Below are positions 25,037 through 36,174 of a stretch of 46,675 nucleotides of DNA, in pieces (positions within the stretch are counted from its first letter, which is position 1; each line of letters begins with the position of its first letter). This DNA comes from Dissophora ornata (lineage: Eukaryota > Mortierellomycota > Mortierellomycetes > Mortierellales > Mortierellaceae): NCBI GenBank assembly GCA_025201705.1, contig MU616742.1, positions 1 through 46,675 on the forward strand. The letters run 5' to 3'. Under the pieces are notes generated by a model. It saw only the letters and a program-made list of their open reading frames with translations. It was not told where the DNA came from and did not search any database. The position numbers and the translations under genes were made by a program.

Positions 25037-25814
25037 GTCGCGTATGAAATGTGAATGGGATAAGACGGGGAGGGGGAGTGACCTTCGCGATGAGCGTGTG
25101 GCGACTATGAACCAGTGGGGATCAGTTGAGTGTCTCCTCTCTCGCTCTTCACACCTTTGCTCCTTTTTTTCTTCTCACTCTCTTGGGGATGGGAGTGTGG
25201 GGTTCTAGTCGTACAATGAGAGATCGATGGCGGAAGGAATGGAGGAAGGAGGTGTGAGAAGTGCGAGAAGTGCGAGAAGTGCGAGAAGTGTGAAAGTGTG
25301 AAAGTGTGAAAGTGCCAGGTGTGAAAATAAGGACAGGGCCCGCGTACACAAAAAGTACAACAAAAAAGCTATTTTCGGGCTGAATAGTGAATACCACTCG
25401 CTTTCCTCTCTTTCTCCACGGGCCTTCGCGGATTTCGTCGAGACTGGAAGCGCGCTTTGTTTTTCCGCGTGCTGTTGTTGGATGACACAATGATTCGATC
25501 ATTCATTCATGTCCTCGCAGATTCACGTACGTACGCACACAATGCACATTACAATGTGAGTGAAAGGGGATCCCCCTTCTCTAGGATGCATAACATTGCT
25601 GTGTGCATTTTTTATGCAACGCGAACCAACAGAGGCCGCATTATTATTATTACGTCTGCAGCATTGGACTGTGCTGGACTGCGCTGCACTACATACATAT
25701 ATTGAACATACTACGGATACCTGGAGTGGAAAGGGTTGGGAGAGTGAAGAACGAACACGTCTCTTGGTTGGCTCCAAACAAGAGTAGTATAGGTTGGAAG
25801 AATCGTCCGTCTCT
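25037..25814. promoter_or_regulatory. VPS13 upstream region and SET 3' flank
   Basis: This 778-bp interval has no credible gene. It holds the VPS13 promoter and leader on the right of its ATG, and the 3' flank of the SET gene. The only clear structure is a tandem repeat at 25256-25315. The ORFs here lack motifs and are antisense or low complexity. Confidence 0.55.
25256..25315. repeat. Compound tandem repeat upstream of VPS13
   Basis: Four 9-bp units GAGAAGTGC (the fourth ending in T) are followed directly by three 8-bp units GAAAGTGT (the last ending in C). The array starts 220 bp upstream of the VPS13 ATG. Confidence 0.88.
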
Positions 25815-27070
25815 TCACTTCTTGCTCTTCTTCTTGATGTGCTTCTCCTCTTCCTCATCCTCATCCTCATCCTCATCTATTATAGAAACAGGGAGATTCT
25901 TGATCAGATCACACTGGTCCGTAACATCCCCTCACTGAGAACATAGCATAAACAGAATCAACGACACGTACCACTCAGATCAACAGATCCCTCCTCCTCC
26001 TCAAAGACATCATTGTCGCCTTGGGTATAGAGGCTGAAATAAAAATAGAAGGGAAACAAAAGGTCAGCGCGAGAGGTGATAACAGCTTGCTAACTGGAAT
26101 GACTGCTTTGTGGAGAGACAAACATACGTGAGGGCCTCGGGGAAGACATCCTGGACGAAAATGTGGGCCAGGGTGGAGTCGCTCTCCCTGAACCAAGAGA
26201 AGAAAGATTCGACGGTGTTGTCATCATCGTCCTTCTTGCGCTTCTGGTCCTTGCGGGTGACGTCCTTGCCCTCCTTCCAGTCAATATCAAAGTCCTCGAC
26301 GACGCTCTCCTCATCCGTGTTGACGACCTTCATGATCAGCTCCTTGTTAGTGAAGTAAGGGTTCTCTTTGAAGGTCTTTTACAAATAAACAAGAAATAAG
26401 GATGAAAAAGCAAGAAATCTGTGTCAGAATCAGAAGCAATCTCGAGTCGCTTTGCTTGCATGTCGTTACCGGCAAGAAAACTATAAAAACTTACAAAGAT
26501 AATCTCGCAGTTGCGGACATCCTTGGGATCGTGCTTGACCCAGATGTCGGTCAAGTGCTCAATGATCTGGGGAGAGACAGAAGACAGCAGAGGCAGAAAT
26601 GTGTTAATGAGTGATACTTTAGAGGACAATTCTTGAATCACAAATCATTGCGCGCATCATTGGTAAGTGGCTCGCAGCACAGAAAACATACAGGAACATC
26701 ATGGTCCTCAATCATCTGGGAAAAATCGTGGTGGGTCTGGCAGACGGTGGCCCAGAAGTCGGGGATCTTGGTAATGACCTCGCGACGCTTCTCCCAGATA
26801 GGGGTCAACTTCTCGACGCGCTTTTGGGCTTATGAGGTCATGACGACACAAGAGAGAATAGTTCGATGAGGAGGACGTGAGAGGTCAGCGAGAGGTCGGC
26901 GAGAGAAAAGAATGACCAACCACAAAACAGAGTCGCCACTGATCAGAACAGAACACCTCTCATTCGTGCAATATTTCCGCGGACAACATACCAAGCTCAA
27001 GCTCAGCCTTCTCAGTGGCCTGGAGGATGGATTTGATCTCATCGAGGTCAGCTTGATCGATTTCGGCCAT
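25815..27070 (-). CDS. SET/NAP-family histone chaperone
   Basis: Histone-binding chaperone of the SET/Vps75 branch of the NAP family, acting in nucleus or cytosol on H3-H4 or H2A-H2B. Six exons (27070-26992, 26828-26692, 26566-26495, 26375-26128, 26033-25972, 25876-25815) make 219 residues; yeast Vps75 and human SET are 264 and about 290. The N-terminal helix (MAEIDQADLDEIKSILQ) is the coiled-coil dimer helix. Family signatures follow: IPDFWATVCQTH (residues about 43-54), ENPYFTNKELIMK near 100 and SFFSWF near 146. The C-terminus is an acidic Asp/Glu tail (about 187-210) ending in a lysine cluster (KKKSKK) that may act as a nuclear signal. It shares a 309-bp divergent promoter region with the M16 peptidase gene. 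Confidence 0.92.
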
Positions 27071-27197
27071 TTTGAATACGAAATATGAATGTGCAGTGGA
27101 TGGTTGATGGGAAATGGGAGAAAGAGATAGAGGGAAAGAGGGAGAGAGAGAGAGATAAAGGAGGACTCGGCTTGGTCTAGTCTTGTCTCGCGTCAGC

Positions 27198-27235
<38 letters not shown>

Positions 27236-27379
27236 AACAGTTTCGGTGACAGCATCTACCGCGGACTGCTCGAAGCACCGTTTGATGGATATAAAGGCGT
27301 CCATGCAGGTGGTGTGTGTGAAATTGCGCCAATTGCTCTCCTTTTTGCTCTCCTTTCCCACCACAAAAACAAAACAGCA
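27071..27379. promoter_or_regulatory. Bidirectional promoter with T34 tract
   Basis: This 309-bp spacer separates the ATGs of the divergent SET and M16 genes. A run of 34 T (27201-27234) lies near its middle. Poly(dA:dT) tracts are known in fungi to exclude nucleosomes, so this may keep both promoters open; that role is inferred. Confidence 0.6.
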
Positions 27380-30300
27380 ATGGCTTCTAACTTTGACGTG
27401 GTCCAGGAGGTCGATGTCAATGGACACAGGATCACAAAATTCCGCTCCTCCCAGACTGGCCTTAGCGTTGTCCATGTCGACAACGAAGGTGTGTAATCGC
27501 ACACGCTCACATTCACCTCAATCAACCTCATGCGTTCTTTACTCTTATTTTGGTTGCTGACGCCAACATTGCTCTGCTTTGGACAGGACCCATTGTGAAC
27601 GGCTACTTTACCCTGGCCACTGAGTGTAAGAGGAACCAATAAGGATTTCGATATGGCATGGAGATAAATGCTGGCGACTCCCGTCCTTCCCTCGTGCCTA
27701 ACACAATACTCTGCTTTCACTGTCTTTCACGCATGGCACGCAGCCTTTGATGACGACGGCTGCCCTCACACCCTGGAGCAGTACGTGACTTGACGAGCAA
27801 TTGAACCCGGCCGATGCGCTGCTTTTACATGCTGACTGACGGACCACTTTTTGCCACCCTCTTTCGCAGCTTTGTCTTCCTGGGAAGTGAACTGTACCCG
27901 TACAAGGTAAATCGCGCACGCTGTGAACAATAACAGCATCTTCTTCGCAGTAGACACGCGAAACACGTGCGTGAGACACTACATTTCCATATACGGTGCA
28001 AACACGAACGCGGATCCAGACTCCGTACAACCACTTTCAAACTTTATTTCTCAGTAACCTTTTTGTATTATTACATGAATTGTAGGGTGTTCTTGATGGC
28101 CTTGCCAACCGTGCCCTCGCAAACGGCACCAACGCCTGTAAGGACCTCGGGTCCACCTGTCCACATACCCATACTTGCTCTGCGCACTAATATCTACTGA
28201 TCTGCTAACACGTCCTTCCACTATCTAGGGACCGATGTCGACCACACCGCGTACAGTACGGTTACTATGCTTTCCCATGGATTTGTCTCGTCAGACAGCA
28301 ACACAAATGTCCTCATTCAATCACCAACAACAATACCCACGTCTTTCATCTCTTTTCACGCCTCATAGCCATCGCCACCGCAGGAAGCGAGGGATTCTTG
28401 AACATCATGCCCAGTACGTGTCAACCAGACCTGGAAAAAAAGTGCTCTTCCGTAACCATGTTTGCTTCGACGCGTGCTCCTTCCTCTATGAAAGCTGACC
28501 ATGACATGCGCACCGTCGCATCTCCATGCAATAGTCTACATTGACCACATTCTCTATCCCACAATGACCGAGGCTGCTTACTACACTGAAGTCCATAACA
28601 TCAACGGCGATGGCGAGGATGCCGGTGTTGTCTACTGCGAAATGCAGGGACGCGAGAACAGCGCTAGCTCTATCATGGACCTCCGGTAAGCACCGCTCAG
28701 CCGCGTGGCATTATGTCTCCACTCTATTTTTTTATCGCTCTGACAACTTGTATCGCTCTAATCGCGTCGTGCAGTCGTCAACGTATCATGTATCCCGAGA
28801 ACTCTGGATACCGCTATGAGACAGGCGGACTCATGTCGTGCCTTCGCTCCCTCAAGGCCGAGAAGAGTAAGCATTTTGATACAAATACTAGAGCAGATGT
28901 ACGTTGCTGATTAACCCTTGATCGACCCACTCACCATTGTTGTTGCTTCTGATCTGTCCATTCTACGCTAGTCCGTCAAGTATGTGACCCGAGTATATGA
29001 GCGTATCTCTCTAGGCTCTCGATACAACAACTTTGACGTCTAACTTTCCTTATCCATTCTTGCAGTATCACCGTGATTACTACCGTCCTGACAACCTGTG
29101 CCTCATCATCTCTGGACGCATGGATCACAAGAAACTTCTGGACGCACTTGGCCCTGTTGAGGAGCGAATCATTTCCAAGGGACCCCTTCCTCCCATGAAG
29201 AGGTAACATTGGTCGCAGTGGACATCCTATGTCTCGTTCGCAGGGGCGGGGCACCAATATCCTAATCAATATTTTTTTATTCTTACTAGACCTTGGGTTG
29301 ATTCGCCGCAGGCTCCTCTTATGGTCGAAACCACGAAGACTACCGTCACCTTCCCGTCCGAGGATGAGGACATGGGAGAGGTTGCGATCAACTGGTTTGG
29401 TCCCCCTGTCACTGTATGTTCTCCTTGCTATACATTCTGCACTGTCTACCGTTCACTCAAAGCGCTGGAAATCGACTGACTGAGCTTGCACCGCTATCGT
29501 TGTTTCAACAGGACTTCTTGACCTACCACGCATTGGAGATTATCGAGACATATCTCACAGACTCTGCTGTCGCCATTTTGAAAAGGGAGATGGTCGAGAT
29601 TGATGACCCCTATTGCACCTGTAAGGATCTTGCTTTTATTGCTTATCCCCCCTCTTCTCGAGTCTTGCAACGCTGCTCTAACCACGTCCCTTCTGTTCTC
29701 CTTTTTTATAGCGGTCGATTTTAACACTTCGCAGCGCATCCGCACCGAGATCCAACTGGGTTTTGACAGTGTGCCCACCGAGAAGTTGGAGGAGATTGAA
29801 CCCAAGTTCTTCTCGATCCTAGAAAAGATTGCTCAGGATGGCTTCGACATGGACCGTATCGCTGCTGTCATCAAACGTGAGAAGCTCAAGCTTCTCGATC
29901 GCCTCGAGACGGACCACATGACTCTTGCTTGGCCTTGCTTGATCCACTTTTTGTATGGAAAGAAGGATGACAGCGACCTTGCTGAATTCACGAACGATCT
30001 CGAAAACCTGGACAAGGTCGCCACGTTCGACAATGCCACTTGGGTCAAATACCTCTGCGAGTAAGATTCCCAACAAGTTAGAATGAGTGTCGTACTGCCA
30101 ATAACTGCACGCCTGCGTACTCATCTATTTATTTTCCTTCTTTCTTTAGCTACTTCATTGACTCAATGAGGGCAACGATTATCGCCAAGCCATCCGCTGC
30201 TCATGCCGAGAAGCAGGCTGCGGATGAGGCCAAGCGTATTGAGGAGCAGCGAGAGCGTCTTGGCGAGGATAAACTGAAGGAACTGGAAGAGGAACTGCAG

Positions 30301-32424
30301 AAGCACAGAGCTCAGAATGACATCCCTGTTCCCGCAGAGATTTTCGGTATAGATCACCAGCCTCTTAAGTTCCTTGAGTATGCATATACATCCCGCAACC
30401 AGAACACTAACTGAGATCACGGCCGCGAATAATGATAGACGAATTCCCTATTCCCGATGTGAAGGGAATCGAGATGATCAAGGTTGTGACCGGTCGTGGC
30501 CAGCCCGACTCCCACTTGTAAGACGGATTGATTTTTCAACACCTAGTTACTTTAACGAGTGTGTCAATACTAATTGTCCGATTATTATTTTTTTTCCGCC
30601 AGCAACAACGAGGTTCAGACGCATTTGGACAGCGACCCTGCCAAGATTCCTTACTTCATCCAATTCGAACGTAAGTGCATCGATAGAGTCCCCCAACATG
30701 AAAGGTGCTGCTATTGTTGAGCACCCCCTAATCTAAAGTGCGTTCTTCCGCCAACCGTTGCAATGCCTACACAGACATCAAGTCGGAGTTTGTCGAATTC
30801 ACGCTGTATTTCACCTCGACTGAGCTGCCGGCGAGACTCCGTCCTTACCTGGATATCTATTTTGAGTCGTTCTACTCTCTGCCCCTTGTCGACCCTTCCA
30901 CGGGTGAAGAAACTCCTTTTGAGGAGGTCGTCAAGATGTTGGACAGTGATACTGTTAGTCGCGAATGTGGCGTCGGAGTCGGCCACTCGTTCCGCCAGCT
31001 GGCCTTGGTTGTGCTCAAAACTGAGCGCGCAAAGTATAGCGAGGGCATTGCCTGGTTGCAGAAGATGACTTGGAACACACGCTTTGATCCTGACCGTCTC
31101 AAGGTCATTGCTACCAAGCTCTTGAACGACATCCCAGGAGAGAAGCGCGATGGCTCAAGGGTAACCCTTTTTTTTTTTTTTTTTTTGTTCATGTGCTAGT
31201 GGTGGTTGAGTGCAACACTTGTGCGGTTCCTCACATACATGTACTTTTCATTTGTTAGATGTCCAGTGCCTGCATGGACGTTATTGCGTACGACCATGGA
31301 AAGTCGAACATTGCAGCTTTGAACGTCTTGAACCAGGCCAAGTTCTTGCCAAATGTAATCAAGCAGCTGGATCAAGAGCCCGAGACCGTCATCGAGGTCA
31401 TGAACGAGCTTCGCAAGATCTGTAATACTACACTGCTTTGCCCTTAATGGATCTAAGACTCGTCAAAAACCAAGTGGACGGAAAAGAAAACTGACTCCTC
31501 TTTCTACACATCGACGATATCTCTAGTGACCCATCCTGCCAATATCCATATTCAGGTTCAAGGCAACATCTTGAAACAGGTGGAACCAAAGACCGCATGG
31601 GCCAGGAACTTTATCCTCAAGGACGCGTCCACGACCTTGGCTCCCATCCCATTTTCCAGTCAGGTCTGGAGCAAGACTGGCAAGGCACCTGGAAACAAGG
31701 GTTATGTCGTAAACATGCCCTCCATCGAGAGTTCTTTCGCTTCGCATGTAGCTCGTGGGCCCACCAGCTTCTTGGATCCTGATTACGCTGCCCTGTTGGT
31801 ACTCTCAGAGTGCTTGGATACTCTTGAGGGACCCTTCTGGAAGCAGCTCCGTGGTAGCGGTGCCGTCTATGGTGCCAATCTTCGCGCCGATGTCGAAGCA
31901 GGTCAGTCGATGGATCGACGGCTATACCCTTTTCTAATGGTCCTGTATAACTAGAAGATGCTAAATGGAATTGTCTTTTCACTCCCAAAATAGGTTTCGT
32001 CACGTTCTCCATCTACCGCTCGCCCGACGCACTGAGGGCCTACAACCTTGCATACAAGATCGTCGATGACTACGCCTCTGGAAAATCCAGATTCACAAAG
32101 CAAGAGCTCGAGGGTGCTAAGGCCAGTATCGTGTACAGAATCGTGTCCAAGGAGGAGTCCATTTCCGGGGCTGCCACCGAAGCCTTCGTGAACCAAGTCC
32201 TGAAAAAGGTCTCGGCCAACTACAACAAGGAGTTCCTGGAGCGCGTCCAGGCCGTTACCCCCGAGCAGATGCAACATGCCATGGACAAGTACCTGAGCAA
32301 TGTCTTCAATCCAAACACCTCGATCGTCGTCGTCACTAGTGCCACCACCAAGGTCAAGGATATCTCTGAGGGTTTCAAGAAGATTGGGTTCCAGCTGGAG
32401 ACCAAGAATATTGATGATATCTAG
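27380..32424 (+). CDS. M16 (pitrilysin-type) zinc metallopeptidase
   Basis: Large M16 protease with four tandem M16-type domains, most like the poorly studied fungal/nematode group of yeast YOL098C (SDD3), cytosolic by expectation. Twenty-one exons join in phase to 1,016 residues: 27380-27488, 27587-27625, 27744-27780, 27870-27906, 28086-28137, 28229-28255, 28369-28413, 28535-28685, 28775-28866, 28972-28979, 29066-29202, 29290-29413, 29512-29620, 29712-30060, 30150-30346, 30439-30517, 30603-30670, 30739-31160, 31259-31421, 31527-31901, 31994-32424. The inverted zinc motif HTLEH (H58-x-x-E61-H62) is intact and is split by an intron inside His62. GTNAWTDVDHTAYT near 94-107 and EKIRQYHRDYYRPDNL near 196-211 are further family motifs. 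No mitochondrial presequence is obvious. The first half is fragmented into exons as short as 8, 27 and 37 nt. Confidence 0.93.
28972..28979 (+). other. 8-nt micro-exon of the M16 gene
   Basis: TCCGTCAA lies between a CTAG acceptor (28968-28971) and a GTATGT donor (28980-28985). It completes the codon begun by the previous exon (A + TC, Ile) and adds Arg-Gln. With it the protein reads EKIRQYHRDYY, the conserved M16 pattern. Skipping its 8 nt would shift the frame. Confidence 0.85.
31168..31186 (+). repeat. T19 run in an M16-gene intron
   Basis: Nineteen T lie eight bases after the donor of the intron at 31161-31258. Confidence 0.85.
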
Positions 32425-32484
32425 AAGAATACTTTAGCAGATACACATGCAGGAAATCCTCTTTTATTATCAGTAACAATTCTT
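32425..32484. terminator. 60-bp convergent 3' overlap region
   Basis: Only 60 bases separate the stops of the M16 (+) and DEAD-box (-) genes. TTTATT occurs twice on the + strand (AATAAA on the minus strand), consistent with a polyadenylation signal of the helicase gene. The transcripts probably overlap tail to tail. Confidence 0.5.
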
Positions 32485-34670
32485 TTATTGGCCTCTAAAG
32501 AAACTGAAAGCAGGCGACCTATCCGGGAATAGCGGTAAATCGGGTGGAAAGAACGGCGCAGTACGCGGCGCAATCATGGGATAATAACCTGGCGGTGCAT
32601 ACGCATACGCGCCATGAGGATACATTGGATATGTGGTATGGTAGTGGGGATACAAAGGATGAAAGGGCAAGGGCGCTGCGGGTATATATGGGTTATATGG
32701 GTAGAATGGTGCGTGGGCATAGTTCTGGGAGTATGTGGCTTCATCGTAAGCACCGCTGTCGTATTCGTCGCCTAGTGTTTCCTCAGCAACATTCAAGTGC
32801 CCCTCTCCTGCATTATCGTCGTCGTTATCCATCTCCGATGCTAGCTCAGCCTCGACCTCATAGCCCACTGGCGGAGTCATCTCTGGTGTCACCAGCGTGT
32901 GCCTGCCCCAGGCGACTGTCCTTTTCTTCTTAACGCCGTTCTTTGCCCCAATGCTTCGTTGTACTTCAGAGGATGGCTCTGGCGCTGCCCTTTTTGTCTT
33001 TTTGTGTGTTTGTGGAGTTGTCGTGGACTTATCGACATCGTTCACGTGAATCAACGCCTCATCTTCGTATGGCCTCTGTTCTCCAGCTTTTCTCTCTGCC
33101 TCCAACTTTTTAAACTGGTCCACGTCCGCAGAGTCTTTCAAAGGTTTCTCGTGGTGTCGATTTTTGATGCGCTGATTCAACTCACTGTAGACTTTGTCCT
33201 CCTCTGACAGCCTCTCCATTGTAATTGCGAAATCGTTTCTTAAAATGTCAACAGTCTTCAGCTCCGCATCATCAACGATGCTGACAGCCAGTCCTGTGGT
33301 TCCATACCGTCCTGTTCTCCCGATGCGGTGCAGGTATGTCTCTGGATCCTTGGGCAGATCGAGATTTACCACCAGGTTCACCCGGTCGATATCAATCCCC
33401 CGCGCAATCTATGATAGGGACAACGGAAAATTAATGGGCATCCGACGATAATACTCGTTGCTGCTGGAAGTAAGCCCATGCTCAGAGACCAAACTTACCA
33501 GATCACTGCACACTAAGACTCGCAACTCAAACTTCCGGGCCTTCTTCATGATTTCCAGCCGCTCCTCCTGAGAGATTCCGGAAGCAATATGCATCGCAGG
33601 CCATCCTTTGCGTGTCAGAAACTTCACCAAATCTCCTGCTCGACCTCGATGATTCAAGAAGACAATAGCTTGATAGAACGGAACATGGGTCAAAAGACTT
33701 TCCAGCTCTGTAAACTTGGCCTCCATTATGTGTATCTGTCTCAAGAACACAGAGCTCCCTTTGTGCTTTTCATCCAAGGTCGCCAGTTTGTAGTACTGTA
33801 ACACTCCTATATCATAAATGACAAAAATGAAAAGCGTTGGAGAAAGGGTTAGTAAACTGGCCATACATCTATCGCAGCATCGCCACCGCTTCAACTTGTA
33901 GCGATTCTAATCCAATTACCTTCGAGCTCCGGGGTTCCGTTGCTCAGCATCACGTAAACCGGGTCCTTGACCAGATGATCTAGCTGCGACAGCAAGTCAT
34001 CGTCATAGGTTGCAGAGAATGCCATAACCTGTTTGGTCGATCCCAGTTTTTCGGCAATCCGATATACATCCTCCTTGAAGACGTCCTCCATCAACTTGTC
34101 CGCCTCATCCAGAACAAGCAGACGGATCTGACTCGCACGCAAATCTCCCGTCTCGATCAATGATCTGACTCTACCAGGGGTGCCAACGACGATAGAGCAC
34201 CGTTTGAGATTCTCCTTGTCCTTTTGGATAGGCATGCCGCCGATCATGGAATGGCAAGTAACACTTTTTCCGAGGCCTGCACTAACAAGGCTGGAGATGA
34301 CATCCTGGATCTGGACGGCGATCTCGCGGGTCGGCGCAATGATGACCGCTTTTGGTTGCTGCAGAGGTGCTCCACGGTTTGCTCCTTCGTCTCCTGGGAA
34401 TACCGCTGTTGAGGTCGCGGCTGAGTGAGAGAGGACGGATTCGATGGCGATGACACTAAAGACGACGGTCTTCCCGGTGCCGGACTTTGCTTGGGCTATG
34501 AGATCGAGGCCAAGCCTGCCGAGGGGAATGGTCTTGAGTTGGATTGGTGAAGGACGGTGATATCCTGCACTGGCGAGGCCGTTGAGAAGCGCGGGGTTGG
34601 AGACGAGCGAGGAGAAGTCGAGGTCCTCGCTGATGTGGACGTCTTTGGAATGGAACCTGTCGAGCGTCAT
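32485..34670 (-). CDS. DEAD-box RNA helicase, DDX20/Gemin3-like
   Basis: ATP-dependent RNA helicase. Exons 34670-33920, 33806-33499 and 33408-32485 give 660 residues. Motifs: Q-motif PSPIQ (40-44), Walker A AKSGTGKT (61-68), PTREIA (113-118), TPGR (164-167), DEAD (188-191), SAT (219-221), ARGID (355-359) and HRIGRTGR (380-387). The sequence [19 protein letters not shown] is especially like animal DDX20, the Gemin3 subunit of the SMN complex that assembles spliceosomal snRNPs, so a role in snRNP assembly is inferred. After the helicase core comes a charged linker, an acidic stretch and a tail rich in Pro, Tyr and His (about residues 580-650). The start is uncertain: I chose the ATG just before the Q-motif region, but the frame stays open to an ATG at 34949 (93 more residues), only 99 bp from the divergent SNARE gene. 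Confidence 0.9.
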
Positions 34671-35048
34671 GTCATTGCATTTCCGTGGAGAACGTGTCCT
34701 GGCTGATCTCAAGATGGCGATGTCTGCGAGGAGTGCGGTAGTCCTTGCAGTGGCTGAGGGGAGCGCAGCATAGACGTCAAGAGGAGTTTTTACGCATGTG
34801 GACCGGACTGGAAGGAAGGGGAGGCTGGGACTGGGCTTGGGCTGGTCACTGCCAAGTGCGCTTAGGAAGCCCAATGGTGTATCCCCCTCTCTCCTTCCAT
34901 TCCCTTTCCGCACGTTTTTCCCGCCTGTTCTCTGCTTTCCCTCCTCCACTCAACATTCCCCTGCAGCCTCAGCCCAGGAAAAAACTCATTTCCGGCGACA
35001 TTCCCCCTATCCCCCACATTACGAACAACATCAACACCTCTACTGACC
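34671..35048. promoter_or_regulatory. Head-to-head spacer of helicase and SNARE genes
   Basis: 378 bp if the helicase begins at 34670, or 99 bp if it begins at 34949. The stretch from about 34880 is C/T-rich on the + strand, like a SNARE-gene leader. The helicase frame remains open through most of it, so part may be coding. Confidence 0.45.
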
Positions 35049-36174
35049 ATGGAAACCAGCTGGGGCTCAAAGCTGGGCCTCATCGCCGACAGCACCCTTG
35101 TGACAGTCTTTGAGCGGAACCGCTGCAGAGCCAACGGCCTCAGCTCCACCTCCCAGGACAAGACTATCGAGAAGAATATGCCCCGCCTGCGAGAGGGCCT
35201 GCAGCAACTCGAGGCAGAGCTCTCGCAGGCAGAACAGGATGGCTCTGTGTAAGTAAGAGGCAACGTGTCCGTGTTACTTTTGCTTGGCGCTCAGTTTCCA
35301 CAAATCGACATCGACGCTCATTTCTACGATGTTTATCTGCTCAACCCTGTCCACAATACAGACCGTCTAAAGAACTCGCAAGTCGAGAGGATACCCTTAT
35401 CAAGCTACAGCAACAGCTAGAAAAGCTAGAAGCATTGCTCCAGGACAAGGACGATGTCGATGCAAGGTAATACACTACTCTCTTCAACCTCAGTATGCTA
35501 GGGAAGACGAGATCGCACGACTGACCCACTTGGCCATTCGTTTGCGTCTACTACAATACCTGCGCCATTGGCCATCCCTCTCTGTTTCTGTAGAGCGGTT
35601 CTGTTGGGCCTGAACCAAAACTCGACAAAACACTCACGGTCGAAGGTCGTGCGGTTTTCTGAGCACGAGGTCGAAGTCGATAACCTGAGCAACCACCAGA
35701 TGCTCCAGTTACACCAACGAATCATAGATGGTAAGCATCGACGTCCTCGCGCACGTCTGTGTACGGTCATGCCGACTGACACGTTTTCGTCATCTTGGCA
35801 TTGATATTTTAGACCAGGACCAAAACATGGATCGACTGAGCGAAGCCCTTGGTCGGCAACAGGAACTGGGACTGATGATTGGCGATGAACTGGATTCACA
35901 CATAGACCTGCTGGACGATACGGACCACCTTGTAGACCGAACAGGAAGCCGTCTAGGGATTGCACGGAGGCAGTTGGAAAAGGTGGCCAAGGGAACCAAA
36001 GGATGTGGTAACGTATTTTTTATATGCACCACCGCCATCGGCTTGGCGTGTTTGTCTGCACGTGTATCCTTGACTGACCTGCATCCCCTCTCTGTCTGTG
36101 TTGGTTCTATGAAAGGTTCTTGGCTGATCATCCTTGCCCTGGTAGCCATTCTTATTATCGTGATCAAGATCTAG
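35049..36174 (+). CDS. Syntaxin-8-like Qc-SNARE
   Basis: Tail-anchored SNARE for endosomal/vacuolar fusion. Exons 35049-35248, 35362-35466, 35594-35730, 35813-36007 and 36116-36174 give 231 residues, near the size of syntaxin 8. The N-terminal half is helical and includes a Gln/Glu/Leu-rich coiled-coil segment around residues 75-97. The SNARE motif runs from about 148 to 207 (MDRLSEALGRQQELGLMIGDELDSH...). A 19-residue hydrophobic anchor (WLIILALVAILIIVIKI) ends the protein with no lumenal tail. Aligning the heptads to syntaxin 8 places His177 at the central zero layer, where Q-SNAREs usually have Gln. Identification rests on the GDELD...LLDD spacing and the anchor. It could be another Qc-SNARE such as syntaxin 6/Tlg1-like, but the match is best to syntaxin 8. 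Confidence 0.85.

Noticed and set aside
25256..25315. CRISPR-like repeat array
   Set aside because: Units are only 8-9 bp without spacers, and the genome is eukaryotic; it is a simple tandem repeat.
25523..25876. Minus-strand ORF beginning with alternating Met and Arg residues
   Set aside because: A frame shadow of the GAGGAT repeat that encodes the acidic tail of the SET-family gene.
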